Shown piece after piece: positions 43,824 to 55,000 of a stretch of DNA of 64,000 bases (the stretch's first letter is position 1; every line of letters begins with the position of its first letter). The stretch covers positions 3,784,501-3,848,500 of the forward strand of contig OY987246.1 in NCBI GenBank assembly GCA_963920765.1. The letters run 5' to 3'. The stretch comes from Ulota crispa (taxonomy: Eukaryota > Streptophyta > Bryopsida > Orthotrichales > Orthotrichaceae). The translations under genes were made by a program, and so were the position numbers. A model generated the notes under the pieces. It made no database searches. It was not told the origin of the DNA and saw only the letters and a program-made list of their open reading frames with translations.

Positions 43824-45666
43824 ATCCCTGAGGCCTTTATTTTGTTAAAAGACACTCAAAACTGCCATTTCTATTGCAAAGAGTAAATAAGTTTGAAAAT
43901 TGGTCTTTTTGCATATCTAACCATAGGATCTTGTACTATACTACTATAAGAATATGGAAAAAAAATATCAAAAACTTTGACCTCACCAATTGCAAGATAT
44001 TTGCATGTAAAGTGTCAAAAACAAGGTTTTTTGCACCTTGCATGATTAGATTATTTGACTTTGAACTTTTTTAACTTAAAAATTTTGCTCCATTGAGTTT
44101 TGGGGTTTATTTTTCAATGGTCAAAAATTGAGTTAATAATCTTTGCAATAAAATCAAACCAAAGAATATCTAATTTTCATTCTTATAAAAAAACATTAAG
44201 TAGAAGAAGGTACAAGACTAAACAAAAACTTAAATTATTAATAACCATGCAATGGAATTGAAATGCAATAATCCTAATGGCAAGATTGTTCTAGAAAGCA
44301 AAACTTCACCCTTCCCAGCAATTTTTTTGAAAAAATGTTAAAATTGCATTAACCTCTAAAGGACCATTGTCCCTTCAAGGGACAAATGGGATTTCGGGCA
44401 GGTACCTACGGCCTCAATTTTTGTCCTGATTTTTTGAAACTTTTTTTGAAGATAGAAAAACACATCAGCTTTTGGGGAATATAATTTTTATTCCAATTGA
44501 TGCAAGGGAGTAAAAGTTATGCCCAAATAAGCACAAATTTGGGGACTAGGGGCAACAAAAAAAATTCTTATAAAAACTTGAAATTTTTTTTTTTTTTTTC
44601 TCATAGATTATATCTTTATCTACTTTTGAAGCTTTGATTCATTCCATTTGGACTAGTTATGAGAAAGTTATGGACAATCTTGTTTTTTGGGCAACTCAAG
44701 CATCTTCTTGAAAAATAACTTATAAACTTCATTTTTGAATGCAGATTTAACATTTTTTCCAAAAAAGATTGTTGGAGAGGGTGAAGTTTGCTTTCTAGAA
44801 CAATCTCACCATTGGGAGTATTGCGTTTCAATTCCATTGCAGGGTTATTAGCAATTTAAGTTTTTGTTCAATCTCATACCTTCTTCTACCTAATGTTTTT
44901 TTAAAGAATGAAAACTAAGTATTCTTTTTTTAAATTTTTTCCCAAGATTCCCAACTCAACTTCCCACCATGCAAAAATAGAATTCCAAACTCAGTGGTGC
45001 AAAGATTTTAAGTTAAAAATATTCAAAGTTAAAAAATCTAGTCAAGCAAGGTGCAAAAAAAGTTTTCTTTATACTTTAAATGCATATTTATCTTCCAATC
45101 TGTGCAGTCAAAGTTCTTGAGTTTTGTATGACACATTCTTATAGTAGTTTAGCACAAGATCCTATGGTCAGATATGCAAAATGCCTGATTTTCAAATTTT
45201 TTTACTCTTTGCCGTAGAGGTGGCAGTTTTGAGTGTGTTGACAAAATAAAGGCCATGGTCCTTTAGGGGTTAAGAAATGAAGTTTATAAGTTATTTCTTC
45301 AAGAAGATGCTTGAGGTGCCCAAAAAACAAGATTGTCCATAACTTTCTCAAGACTAGTCCAAATGGAATGAATCAAAGCTTCAAATGTAGAAAAAACTAT
45401 ATATATGAGAAGAAAAAAACTAAAAAATAAAAAAAAAGTTTTTGTAAAATAATAAGTTTTGCCTAATCTCCATAAATTTTTGCTTATCTAAGCATAACTT
45501 TTGCTTTTGGGCTTAGATTGGAATAAAAATTATATTCCCCAAAAGCTAATGTGTTTTTCTATCTTCCAAAAAAGTTTCAAAAAATCAAGACATAAATTGA
45601 GGCAATAGGTACCTACCCAAAATCCCATTTGTCCCTAGAGGAAACACTTGGAGATTTAAGGGTTAA
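43820..45666 (-). mobile_element. Family A TTAA element (A5), reversed, split by A4
   Basis: It begins TTAAATCCCTGAGGCC (mirror of the family A right end) and finishes ...GGAGATTTAAGGGTTAA. Both halves match family A in reverse. A4 is inserted at an internal TTAA. The ends are more diverged than those of A4, so A5 is older. Confidence 0.7.
44349..45273 (+). mobile_element. Family A TTAA element (A4), nested in A5
   Basis: TTAA at 44349-44352 and 45270-45273 encloses 925 bp with ends CCTCTAAAGGACCATTGTCC and ...GGTCCTTTAGGGG. By eye the right 220 bp are identical to A1 apart from one or two bases near the end. It is inserted into a member of its own family in the opposite orientation. Confidence 0.8.
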
Positions 45667-45785
45667 GAGCCTTATTGGAGCATTCTTGACTTTGTAGAGG
45701 TTGCTTTTAGGATTCATATGCTCCATTTACAAGTTGTCTTTGCATCATGAATGCTACCACCTATGATGAAGAATAGCTGATTTGC

Positions 45786-46129
45786 AAATTCAACGCCTGC
45801 TTGGAATCTGCTGGAAAGCTGCTACTGTCGTGATAGAATAGGAAATGTACAGTACAGTACTCTGCATCCCTGCGGACTTCAAAACGTCAGAAATATGACG
45901 ATGTTTTGCTTATCTTGGCATTCCTCACCCTCTGGTGATAAATGCAGCATGGCTTTGCATGTGACAATCACAAATGCCACCGTGTCCCCTCATCTACACT
46001 TGCCATTCCTTCCTGACTTTTGTCTTAACGTCAACACTGCAGTAGCTTATGAGTACCTGTCAATGTAGTGCACTTCGCCTTCAGCTACGGTTCCCATCCT
46101 TTACGCCAACTAGTGTTCGATACAAGAGT
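45786..46129. other. GC-richer intergenic stretch, nothing recognised
   Basis: This 340-bp stretch is noticeably richer in GC than the elements on both sides. No protein, tRNA or element is recognised. It may be part of the original single-copy DNA into which M and J-d were inserted. Confidence 0.35.
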
Positions 46130-47066
46130 AAGGTAGTGTGCTCTTAAACCGACCACTGCTTTAACCCCTAAATGCCCAAGGTCTTCCTGAACTTCTTGCC
46201 ATTTTCAGGAAAGTGAGCAATTAACCAATCTTTTCATATTTCTCATCAAGTTTTTTTAAACTGTAATCATACAAATTTAAACTTGACATGTTAGAGATTA
46301 CATGGAAAAGAAAACACAACAATATCACTTATAGTTTGAAAAATTATAACATTTGAACATGAGGGTGTTAAAACTACAAAAGTGACTTGAAGATTTCTAA
46401 TCCTCATTTCTCATGTCAAATCTAAAAAGTTGGTCATCAAAAAAATATGAGGTTTAAGGTCCTTAAATGTTTAATCTCAACCAATTTATGATTTTCAAAT
46501 TCTACACCTACATTTTTTTTAAATGGATTTCTAATGTGGGTTTTTCATCAAGCTCTAGTGTATTTGAGGCTCATTTTCAAGATCTTCCAACACTAGAAAA
46601 CTCAAGATTGCAATGGACACCCTTGTACAAAATCTTGAATAGAAAAATCATGAAAATTCATTTTTAAAATCAGATTTTTGACACTAAAAATAGATTTCAA
46701 AACAAACACTATAAGAAATTGTGTCCTAATTGACATGTCCAAATTGACTAAATGTGTCCAAAATGACAAAAAAACTGCCAAATTGAACAATTTCTATAGA
46801 TTTAGCCATGTTGATTTGGACATATTTTTGTCATTTTGGACAGTTTCCTTTGTAATGAAACCTGTGTTTAGAAGAAAATACCAGAAATAGTCATTTGAAA
46901 AGATTTTACTTGTCTTCAAAGTTTTGCAAACATCCAAATTGGGTGCCTTGGGCATTTAGGGGTTAAAAGCAACCCCCTCCTAGAATCCACAGCATGAGTA
47001 CATAATGTAACTAAAATCAACCGGATTGCTTTTAAAGCAAGGGTCGGTTTAAGAGCACACTACCTT
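46130..47066. mobile_element. Family M MITE, host of a C element
   Basis: Ends AAGGTAGTGTGCTCTTAAAC... and its mirror ...TTTAAGAGCACACTACCTT form a terminal inverted repeat of about 25 bp. Without the nested C copy (46161-46966) M would be only about 130 bp. The C copy sits at a TTAA just inside the left end. Confidence 0.65.
46161..46966. mobile_element. Family C TTAA element
   Basis: TTAA at 46161-46164 and 46963-46966 encloses 806 bp with ends CCCCTAAATGCCCAAGG and ...CCTTGGGCATTTAGGGG. It is the uninterrupted counterpart of the C element at 11491-13050. It includes an internal imperfect palindrome (tgtccaaaatgacaaa ... tgtcattttggaca, about 46755-46842). Confidence 0.75.
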
Positions 47067-47550
47067 AGCACCAACGCAATCAATAGAATGCAACTTAGTC
47101 AACCCACTATAGTACCCACTACAGTAGTGCTTCCCTAAAATGAACCTTCATAAAGAAAAATGCTTGGCTAAGATGAAGTAGATGACTATCCCTTGTGGTT
47201 GGGGAGCTACAAAACCTTGTTCAGTTACAATGAATGTTTTTCTTACATGAAAGGAATATGCTATCCAAATACCTTCATCGTATCCAGGCACTACTATACT
47301 CTAAAAACCTGATGTGAGAGTACTACTAAACTATTCTAAAGCTTGACTAGCTGGAAGTTACAAACAATAAGCAGCAGCTTCAGGTTAGTGACATAGACCA
47401 TACAAAATGAGACAAACCTGAAAAAACAAAAACTCGAACAAAACATAACCATCCACTTAGGCCTGATTTAAAAAGCTGCAAGTAGCTCTTGCATTTATCC
47501 ATGACAAAGGAACGCCGGGATGCTGTTCCTGGACGACTACAAACGCATCC
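47067..47550. other. Intergenic, nothing recognised
   Basis: GC rises from left to right as the UPF1 island is approached. No gene or element is recognised. It could contain the distal 3' end of the UPF1 transcript, but no signal settles this. Confidence 0.3.
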
Positions 47551-47929
47551 TTAGTAATCAGAAGCACCCAAATGCAAAACTAGCCATTTAGCAACATCTA
47601 GAATTAGGAGCACTCCTGCACCCAAACAAGACACGCAAGTTGACATAAAGGAACAGAACTGTGTAGGTGACACGCAAGTGGCAATTTATGATTGGATGTG
47701 ACATGATCCTTTTGTTGTCGCTTTTTCAGGGGCTAGTGTCCACAATAGGTCAATCTCAGGAGTTACCTTCAACAATTCATAATTTATTCATACGATCTCA
47801 GAAAATTCCGAAAACAATTTTGCTAGAATTCGTACCCATTTTGTAACAAGCAAATGCCATTACATTCTCAAAAGACCCTCCAAATTACCACATCTGAGGT
47901 AAGTGTCTCATTTGGTTGCTTCTACCTCA
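47551..47929 (-). mobile_element. Family N MITE (N2), downstream of UPF1
   Basis: A reversed copy of N1 and N3: it starts with the mirror of the N right end (cagaagcacccaaatg) and ends ...GGTTGCTTCTACCTCAG. Internal landmarks are gcaagtggcaatttatgatt and cgctttttcaggggc. It interrupts GC-rich DNA that continues on both sides. Confidence 0.65.
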
Positions 47930-49022
47930 GCACGTATTTGATCGCAGAACGAGGACACGTAACTAGACACATTCATATTGAAAAAAGTGAACAAACAAAA
48001 TTATCTCTAAACTGGGCAAAACTGAATGGGCTTCCAGGCACTTTTTCGATAGACCTCACGGACACGGTACTTCATAAAAACCCCTTCAGTCACCTAGCCC
48101 ATCGTCTCCAACTACCTCCACCTTAAAGCGGCCTTCAAACGCCATTCTTATTCGCATCATAACTGCACACTCCTCGCACTTCCAACATCTCCCACTACTT
48201 CAGCCGCATCCCACACACCAACATGTCCACACGCATCGTCTTCAGAAAACAATGTAGGCACCTAGTCAAGTTGCAGGGCACTACACTACTCAGAATACCA
48301 CCGCGCTAGCTCTGTGCTCGCCGTTCCGGTTCTCAAGTCGCTTACTCGGTTTCTCTGCATACCAGCACGTGCCTCCTACGAACCTCCTCTTGCCAACTCT
48401 CATCATCCCGATCACCTCCATACAATGCCATCCTCCTGCACACTTCCCTCCACTTTGCTACTTCAAGCTATGGCAGCCCATCGCCCAGGACATCCATGCC
48501 CTCTTTCCCAACAAAAGCGTCTGCACATACTTGGTTGTGCCCACCTGACGTTCCGAAACATAGAGTCCACGTTCTGCACCTGCCAGCTGCAATGACTGCA
48601 CACATCTGCGTCCATTTCCCGAGGGCATCCCAGTCCACTCCCTGCCATCACGACCCACCCACACTGCTCTCGCTCCTTGTTTAGCTGTACTGGGGTGTAG
48701 GACGCTCTTGATCCAACGGCACAGGATTGGGTCGTCTGGCTCCACCCACATCAACCGCTTCATCTCTATAGCTCTCCTGGATCTCCTCCGTCTTCACAGA
48801 TTCCAGCCAGTCCAACAATGCTTGGTCTCTGCTGATGCCAGGTAGACAACTTCTGTTCTCTCCCCTGCACGCTCGAACGTAAATCCGTGATTCATGGTCA
48901 CAAGATACATCCCAGCTGCCCAGGTCCAGGCTCCAAGACGTGCTCGATATGGCCTTCTCTATGTCCCTTCGTTTCAGGGTGCTACACACCATGCCAACCG
49001 TGCAATCCCTGGCCCCTCCTCG
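47930..49022 (-). other. Probable 3' region of the UPF1 transcript
   Basis: Composition and strand bias (coding strand rich in G and T) are those of the UPF1 introns, and the bias fades near 48000. Short frames occur, including one of 103 codons at 48681-48992 that begins 30 bases past the UPF1 stop, but nothing in it is recognisable. I read the stretch as 3' UTR and flank. No clear AATAAA was found on the minus strand close to the stop. Confidence 0.4.
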
Positions 49023-52000
49023 CTAGCCATTGAACCGGCGTTGCCCGCCTTGCTGCTGTTGCTGTTGCTGGGGGCCTAAAGGCTGATTGTATTGTGTGAA
49101 AGGCTGACTGTACATAGGGCCCAACGAATTCTGCAATCCACCATCCAAACTCCCACGTCAGAACTCCATCCACGATCGCGACGACCGCATTATCACTTTC
49201 CATCACCCGTCACCACCGTCCACCTACCTGAGATTGCAGGCCCCCGAGACCGTAGTGGTTCTGCGTAGACGGAAGGTCCTGCGTCCGATCGTTGAAACCC
49301 CCCTGGGTGAACAGCCCGTCGGTGGCATGACTCAAGAAGTCCTGCACAACAATCCCAGAACCAACATAAGCCACCAGAAATATCCACGTCAACCATCTTG
49401 TCGTATCACCGCTCACATGCGCCCAACCACGTGGAAAACAAGGCCTCCCAACATACACAACCACCACCAAAGAAACTATCACATAACCAAGCGCTTCACA
49501 CGCGATATAAGCCAAGAACACGACCACCACCGAGGCCCATATTTCAAGTTACATCGGCTTTCAAGCAACCGGAAAAGACGCCCTGCACTTCCGCCACTCA
49601 CCTGTGAAATGAAGTCGCCCCCCACCGACTGATGCGAGTACCCTGCCTGTGAGTTCTGGGTTATGAAGTCGCCGCCGTATCCGCCCTGGTTCGCCTGCGT
49701 GTTGTACTCCATCCCGAAACCTGCCTGCGTTGCGAACTCCTGCCCGCCGTACCCCACGTGTGACCCTTGCGACTTGAACTCCTCCCCGAAGAAGTCCTGC
49801 GACATGCCTCCCAGAGAGAACCCGTCCCGGATGTTCTGACTCAGACCTTGCGCCTGCATCTGCGTCAGGATTCCCTGCTGCGTCATCGGACCGCCCAGAG
49901 ACGCCTGCGTCGCCGGACTGTCCAGCCCACCGAACCCGAAAGCACTCCCCAGCGCCCCTTGCTGCTGCGACGCCTGGTGATGGGGCAGATGACCCCCGAT
50001 GGGACCGCTGCTGCCGCCCCTGCCCGTTCCGAACCCGCGGTTGCCCGTCTGTGGCCCCTGAGGAACCGCTCCGATCGGACCGTGCATGCCACCCCTGGAC
50101 GGGATCGCATACGGCTGAGTCAGGGCTGTGCTGGCATATCCACTCAGCGCCGCACCTCGCGATGGCGTCAGCCCGCCATGGGCAGGAACTCCTCCTTTCT
50201 GAACTCCGCCGTTGCTCCCGGCCCCGAACGGCATGTACCCGCTTCCTGCATCGTCCAACAAACGCACGGGTCAGAATCGGTTCGCCCCATTCGATCGCCG
50301 CAGTAACGCTCTTCCTGGATCCATCGCAACAGCGAACGCAACACCTTTCCCAGCGTCTACGTACGAATCTGGACCAGATACAGCCACGCGCGCAACGCTC
50401 TGATCACTTCTGAAGTCGCGACCGTGCACAAAGCTTCACCTCGCATGATCATCGACAACGCACCACTCGACCCGTCCTCACACCTCTCCGATCAACCCAC
50501 CAGCACTGTCATGTCACCTCCATCTCGAAAATAGGATATAGCCAAACACAACCGTGTTCAGCATCTTCCGCATGCCCACTCACCGTTTCGCCCATCGGCC
50601 GAGCGACCTCGTCCATTTCGACGGTCGCTCACGGTGCCCCCAGTTGCCGCGTTGGCGGTGGCTGCCGGGACGAAACCCTCCCCAGGGCCCGACGCCGGTC
50701 CGCCTCCTCCGGGATATACGCGACGGTCGTTGTACACTTTCTTCGGCTTCTGGAACTGGACCATGCTCTGCTTCAGGTTGTTCAACGACCCTTCCACCAA
50801 CACCTCGTGCTCCTGAATCCAGCCACACGCCGATGTCAGACCACCACTCACCGACCGCGACTAAATCTGGAACCTCCGTTTCATCGTCATCCGAATGCCC
50901 GAAGCTTGAATGCTTGTGCAGCATCACAGCGTCTACGGTGCCATGGTCACTGCACACGGGAACAACTTCGGAGACTATTGTGCATGCCCAACTCAACCGG
51001 CCCAGACCTACCACTGCTCCTTCAAAACTTCTGAAACACTATGGGTTTCACTCAACCGAACCCCTACCTTGTAATGAGTCAGCAGAGTGTTCCACAAAGG
51101 CTGTTTGCTCAGAACCTTCGGGTTGCCCAGTATCACGATTCCGAACCGGGCTCGTGTCAGAGCCACGTTCAGTCGCCTTGGATCGTTCAGAAACCCGATT
51201 CCCTGCAACAACGTTGCACCGCGCCCGTCAGCTCATTACCGCTCGCCCCTCCTACATACCATCCCCTTCCATCTCCTCGACCCACTTCCAGAGACGGCCC
51301 ACATGCGCGACCTCCATGCCCGACATACCCTATGCACCTCTCACAGCTTGCCTCCTCCACAACCACACCTACCTGGTGCTCGTTGCTTCTCACACACGAA
51401 AGAATGATGAAGTCCTTCTCCCGTCCCTGAAACGAATCCACGCTCGCCACCTGCACGCCACACTTTACGTCATCTTCTTCACACACTACAAACGCCTTCC
51501 CACAAATGCCTACTTGCGCTTGTCCCGATCATAAAACTTGCCATCCGCGTACCTCTATCTCCTTGTACAACTGTTGCCGCAGCGACCCGTTCCTGTACAT
51601 GTTGTTCACGATGTACGCCCGCTGCCCTTCGTAAGGGGTGATCACGCCGATCTGTCCAATCATTCACGCCACACACGCACACGCTTCAATATCCCCTCCA
51701 ACAAGTATCCAGCCTGCACGCTCGACATCGACAACGTTCCGACCTTCGCCACTGACACACTCCGGAACACAACCACGCAAGCTCCTCTCAACATCCTACA
51801 ACTAAAACAGTCCCAAGCACCGACCACTCGACTGGCATGTGCTTCCCACGGATCTAAAAGCCCGCACACTGCTTCATCGCCATTACTTCGGAACTCAACC
51901 ATGACAAATTCAATGACTTCACACCTGAGCTGGAACCACTCCACTCTTCAGAAAAGTCGTCACGATCTTCTCCACGTTTCCAGCTTCTCCTCTATTCAGG

Positions 52001-55000
52001 TAAGAAGTGCCGCTTGCACTGATCTCCTCTTGTCCCATCTGGGTGGACACAGTCACACACGAACACACCCACAACCATCAGACTCTCGTCATCCTCCAAG
52101 CACCATCCAGCCCAAAGATCACAACACCTCCCGACACCGGCCACCCAACAAGTTCCAAAAACATCTGGCGCGGCTGCAAACCGGCAAGCCGTGCCTTTTT
52201 CCTCGCCCCACTCTCATGCTGCCACTTTACCTGCACGTAGAAAAACATCGGCCTGTTCGGTACGGGCCACGGAAAATCGATCTGCGGCAGCATCCTCTCG
52301 CTCGTCGTCACTCCGTTCTGAAGAGTTCCTTCGTAGAAACTGTTCGACGGGAACTCCGAGAGACTCGGATGCATCCGGTACTGAACCTGCCACACACAAA
52401 CCACCGTTCCGCACCGACGCTGTCAGAATCCAGATTCCCATCGAATCGTAAACAAGCCTCGTACCACACCTCACGATTCACCCGACATCCCTCGCCAACG
52501 ACTGCACTTCACTCGTCAGCACGGATCGGGGAAGTGCTCGTGACGACGACGCTCGAGACTGACGTACATTGCTTAGCAAAGAATACGAGTGCATGCGATC
52601 ACAGATCGAAAGACCGGAACAACTACCATCGCATCCTCTGCACCAGAGAGAGAGTCACCTGCAGACGAATGGGCTTCACTCCAAGTAGAACCAGACGCTC
52701 AAACAGAGACTGGGCAAGCCCTGCACGAGCGGCCTTCTTGCACATGATCACGGGACCCAGCTGGCAGTGATCTCCCACCAAAATCAACTGCCAACACCCC
52801 ACACACAATCATCAGAGTCGCCAACCCCACATCTCATCCCGCTCAGGTCCACACCAGTACGCATCACAATCACGTTCTATCCTCACGCACTCCCACATCA
52901 CAACACACGACCTCAACGACCAAGCAGGATCGCCAGGAAATCAAAACAAACCATCTGCACACTACTCTCACCTGCTTCGCTCCAAGCACTAGCGGAATCA
53001 AGCACTCTGGCTCCGTTGCCTGTGTCGATTCGTCCACCAGAACCTGCACTCAAACAACACCACTTCAACAAACAACACACCGGAAACCTCCATCGATGGT
53101 AATACGACGGGAACATCAGCATAAAAACCAGGCACATGCTCCGTGCAATCTACCGACAAACAACGATGACAAACACTTCTGCAGCCCGACTGCTGTGTTC
53201 TTCTGGTAGCAACCGCGTCAAAATCCCCTCAGCAACTGTTCCAACATCAAACCCTACGATTTCTGCCCACCTGACGGAAACGGAAGTTTGCCAGACGAGG
53301 ATCGCCCGCTCCCACACACGTGCAGCAGATCACGTCAGCGCTTTGCGAGATCTCTCTCTCCGTAGCCCGCTTCAGAGACTTGTACTTCTTCTCATCCGCG
53401 CTCGACAACTCACCTGTACCACACAAGAATACTTCAGCTAACCACCATCTGAGCATCCATTCGACTCAGCAAACGCGACAAAAGCCCACGAGTCTCCTAC
53501 GACACCTGCTCAAACCTACGTGCTCCACCATCCACGGCATGGATGGCCAGTGTTCGGAAAGTTCACTACACCCAAATCATGCTCCCTCAAGAAGCTCCAA
53601 GAAACATCGTGCAACATGTGCGAGGACAGAATACAACGTGCCCGACACGAGTCAACGCTATACATGCTCCAGGGAAGGGGCTATGGGTTATCGATGGCTC
53701 TAAAGCTGCTCCTACTACACTGAATTCCAGCACATGGATGTTCAGTCCAATACTCATGCTCTTGATATAATCAAATCACCCACACGTCGGCTCATAAGCA
53801 GACAAGGGTACTTACCCAGCTCATCCTTCAGGAGCTGCAGTTTATGCAGCTCGCTTTTGTCCGTCATGTCCAGATGTCGAACCTGTCACATCACTCATTC
53901 GTCCAATTAGTGCCTGCAAGACCCGCACCGCTACTCTCCGCATCCCCCACACCGTTGCTAACAGTTTAAAACAACAATCGATCAACGACGCGAACTCAAG
54001 AAGCCTCATGTCCCTGTCCACGGCAAACTTCTCAAAGAACCACCCACGAAGCCACCTCCAGCTCTTACCTGGTAGTGAAGTGTCAACTGCTCTACAGGGG
54101 AGCTCACGGCTTCTCGTGACTTTGCACACAGCCTCACAACCTGAAAATGCCAGCAAAACAGGCTCACAAATGCTTCCACAAAAGGTCCAAGCCTCTTTCA
54201 CTCCTCCAAGCTCTACAATACGAACAACGCAATCTGACCGACCACGCTTCGACCTCCACACGCTAAAACCGGCTTCAAAAGTCACATTCTCTTCGCTCTC
54301 GTGTCTCGGGTATCAACGCAGCAACTCTCTCGCACCTACCTCCACCTACATTTCAAACCGTCAACACCTCTCACACACTCTTTCCAGTACCTTAAGCCCT
54401 GTTGCGCTGATCTTCTCTGCAAGTTGGTCCACTGCAACGTTGCTGGGAGCACACACCAGAACCTGCAAACATCAGACAATTACCATCAGTTCCCGCTACC
54501 GCAATCGCGAACTCACACGAGCTTATCATCGCCTTCGCCACGAAATAGCCCGTTTCCTTCTTATCACTTCCTTCACACACCTCACTTCATCGCTCGAACC
54601 GAGTGCAGCGATTCTACACAACACGATTACCATACCACCCATCCGAAACTGACGATGCATCACTATCATTACCTGCCCTTGGCCCTGTTTCGCTAGATGG
54701 TACACGATGGCTGCCGACGTCACCGTTTTGCCCGTCCCCGGAGGTCCCTGGATCAAACTCACGGGCTTCTGCAGCACGCTCTTCACAGCATACACCTGTT
54801 CATCCACGTTGCCATCCACTCCCTCATCAGAACCCAGGACAACCACATCCCGCCACAACCTCCTGCACGCTGCTACTACATCCCTCGATCCTGTATTAGG
54901 AGGACGAATTAGTCATCACACAGGTAACCCGGCCTAAGAGACGAACCAAATATCTCCCATAACCCAGCACAAGGATGCTAGCCTCGACGATTGCACAACC

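Larger units (their letters stand above)
43286..45785 (-). mobile_element. Family J element (J-d), split by a cluster of TTAA elements
   Basis: The left part (43286-43568, from AAGGTAGGAGGCTC) and right part (about 45667-45785, ttattggagcattcttgac to gaagaatagct) match consecutive parts of J-c. The gap holds a 255-bp TTAA element and the A5/A4 nest, inserted at the same TTTAAA used by A2 in J-a. The far end of J-d is lost. Confidence 0.6.

Noticed and set aside
48681-48992. 103-codon minus-strand frame 30 bases past the UPF1 stop
   Set aside because: No recognisable content, and its composition equals that of the UPF1 introns. More likely 3' UTR than a gene.
51538-52770. 410-codon plus-strand frame and other long plus-strand frames across 49200-57300
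   Set aside because: They run antisense across UPF1 exons and introns, and exist because the plus strand there is poor in stop codons. No domain is recognisable, and UPF1 explains the locus.
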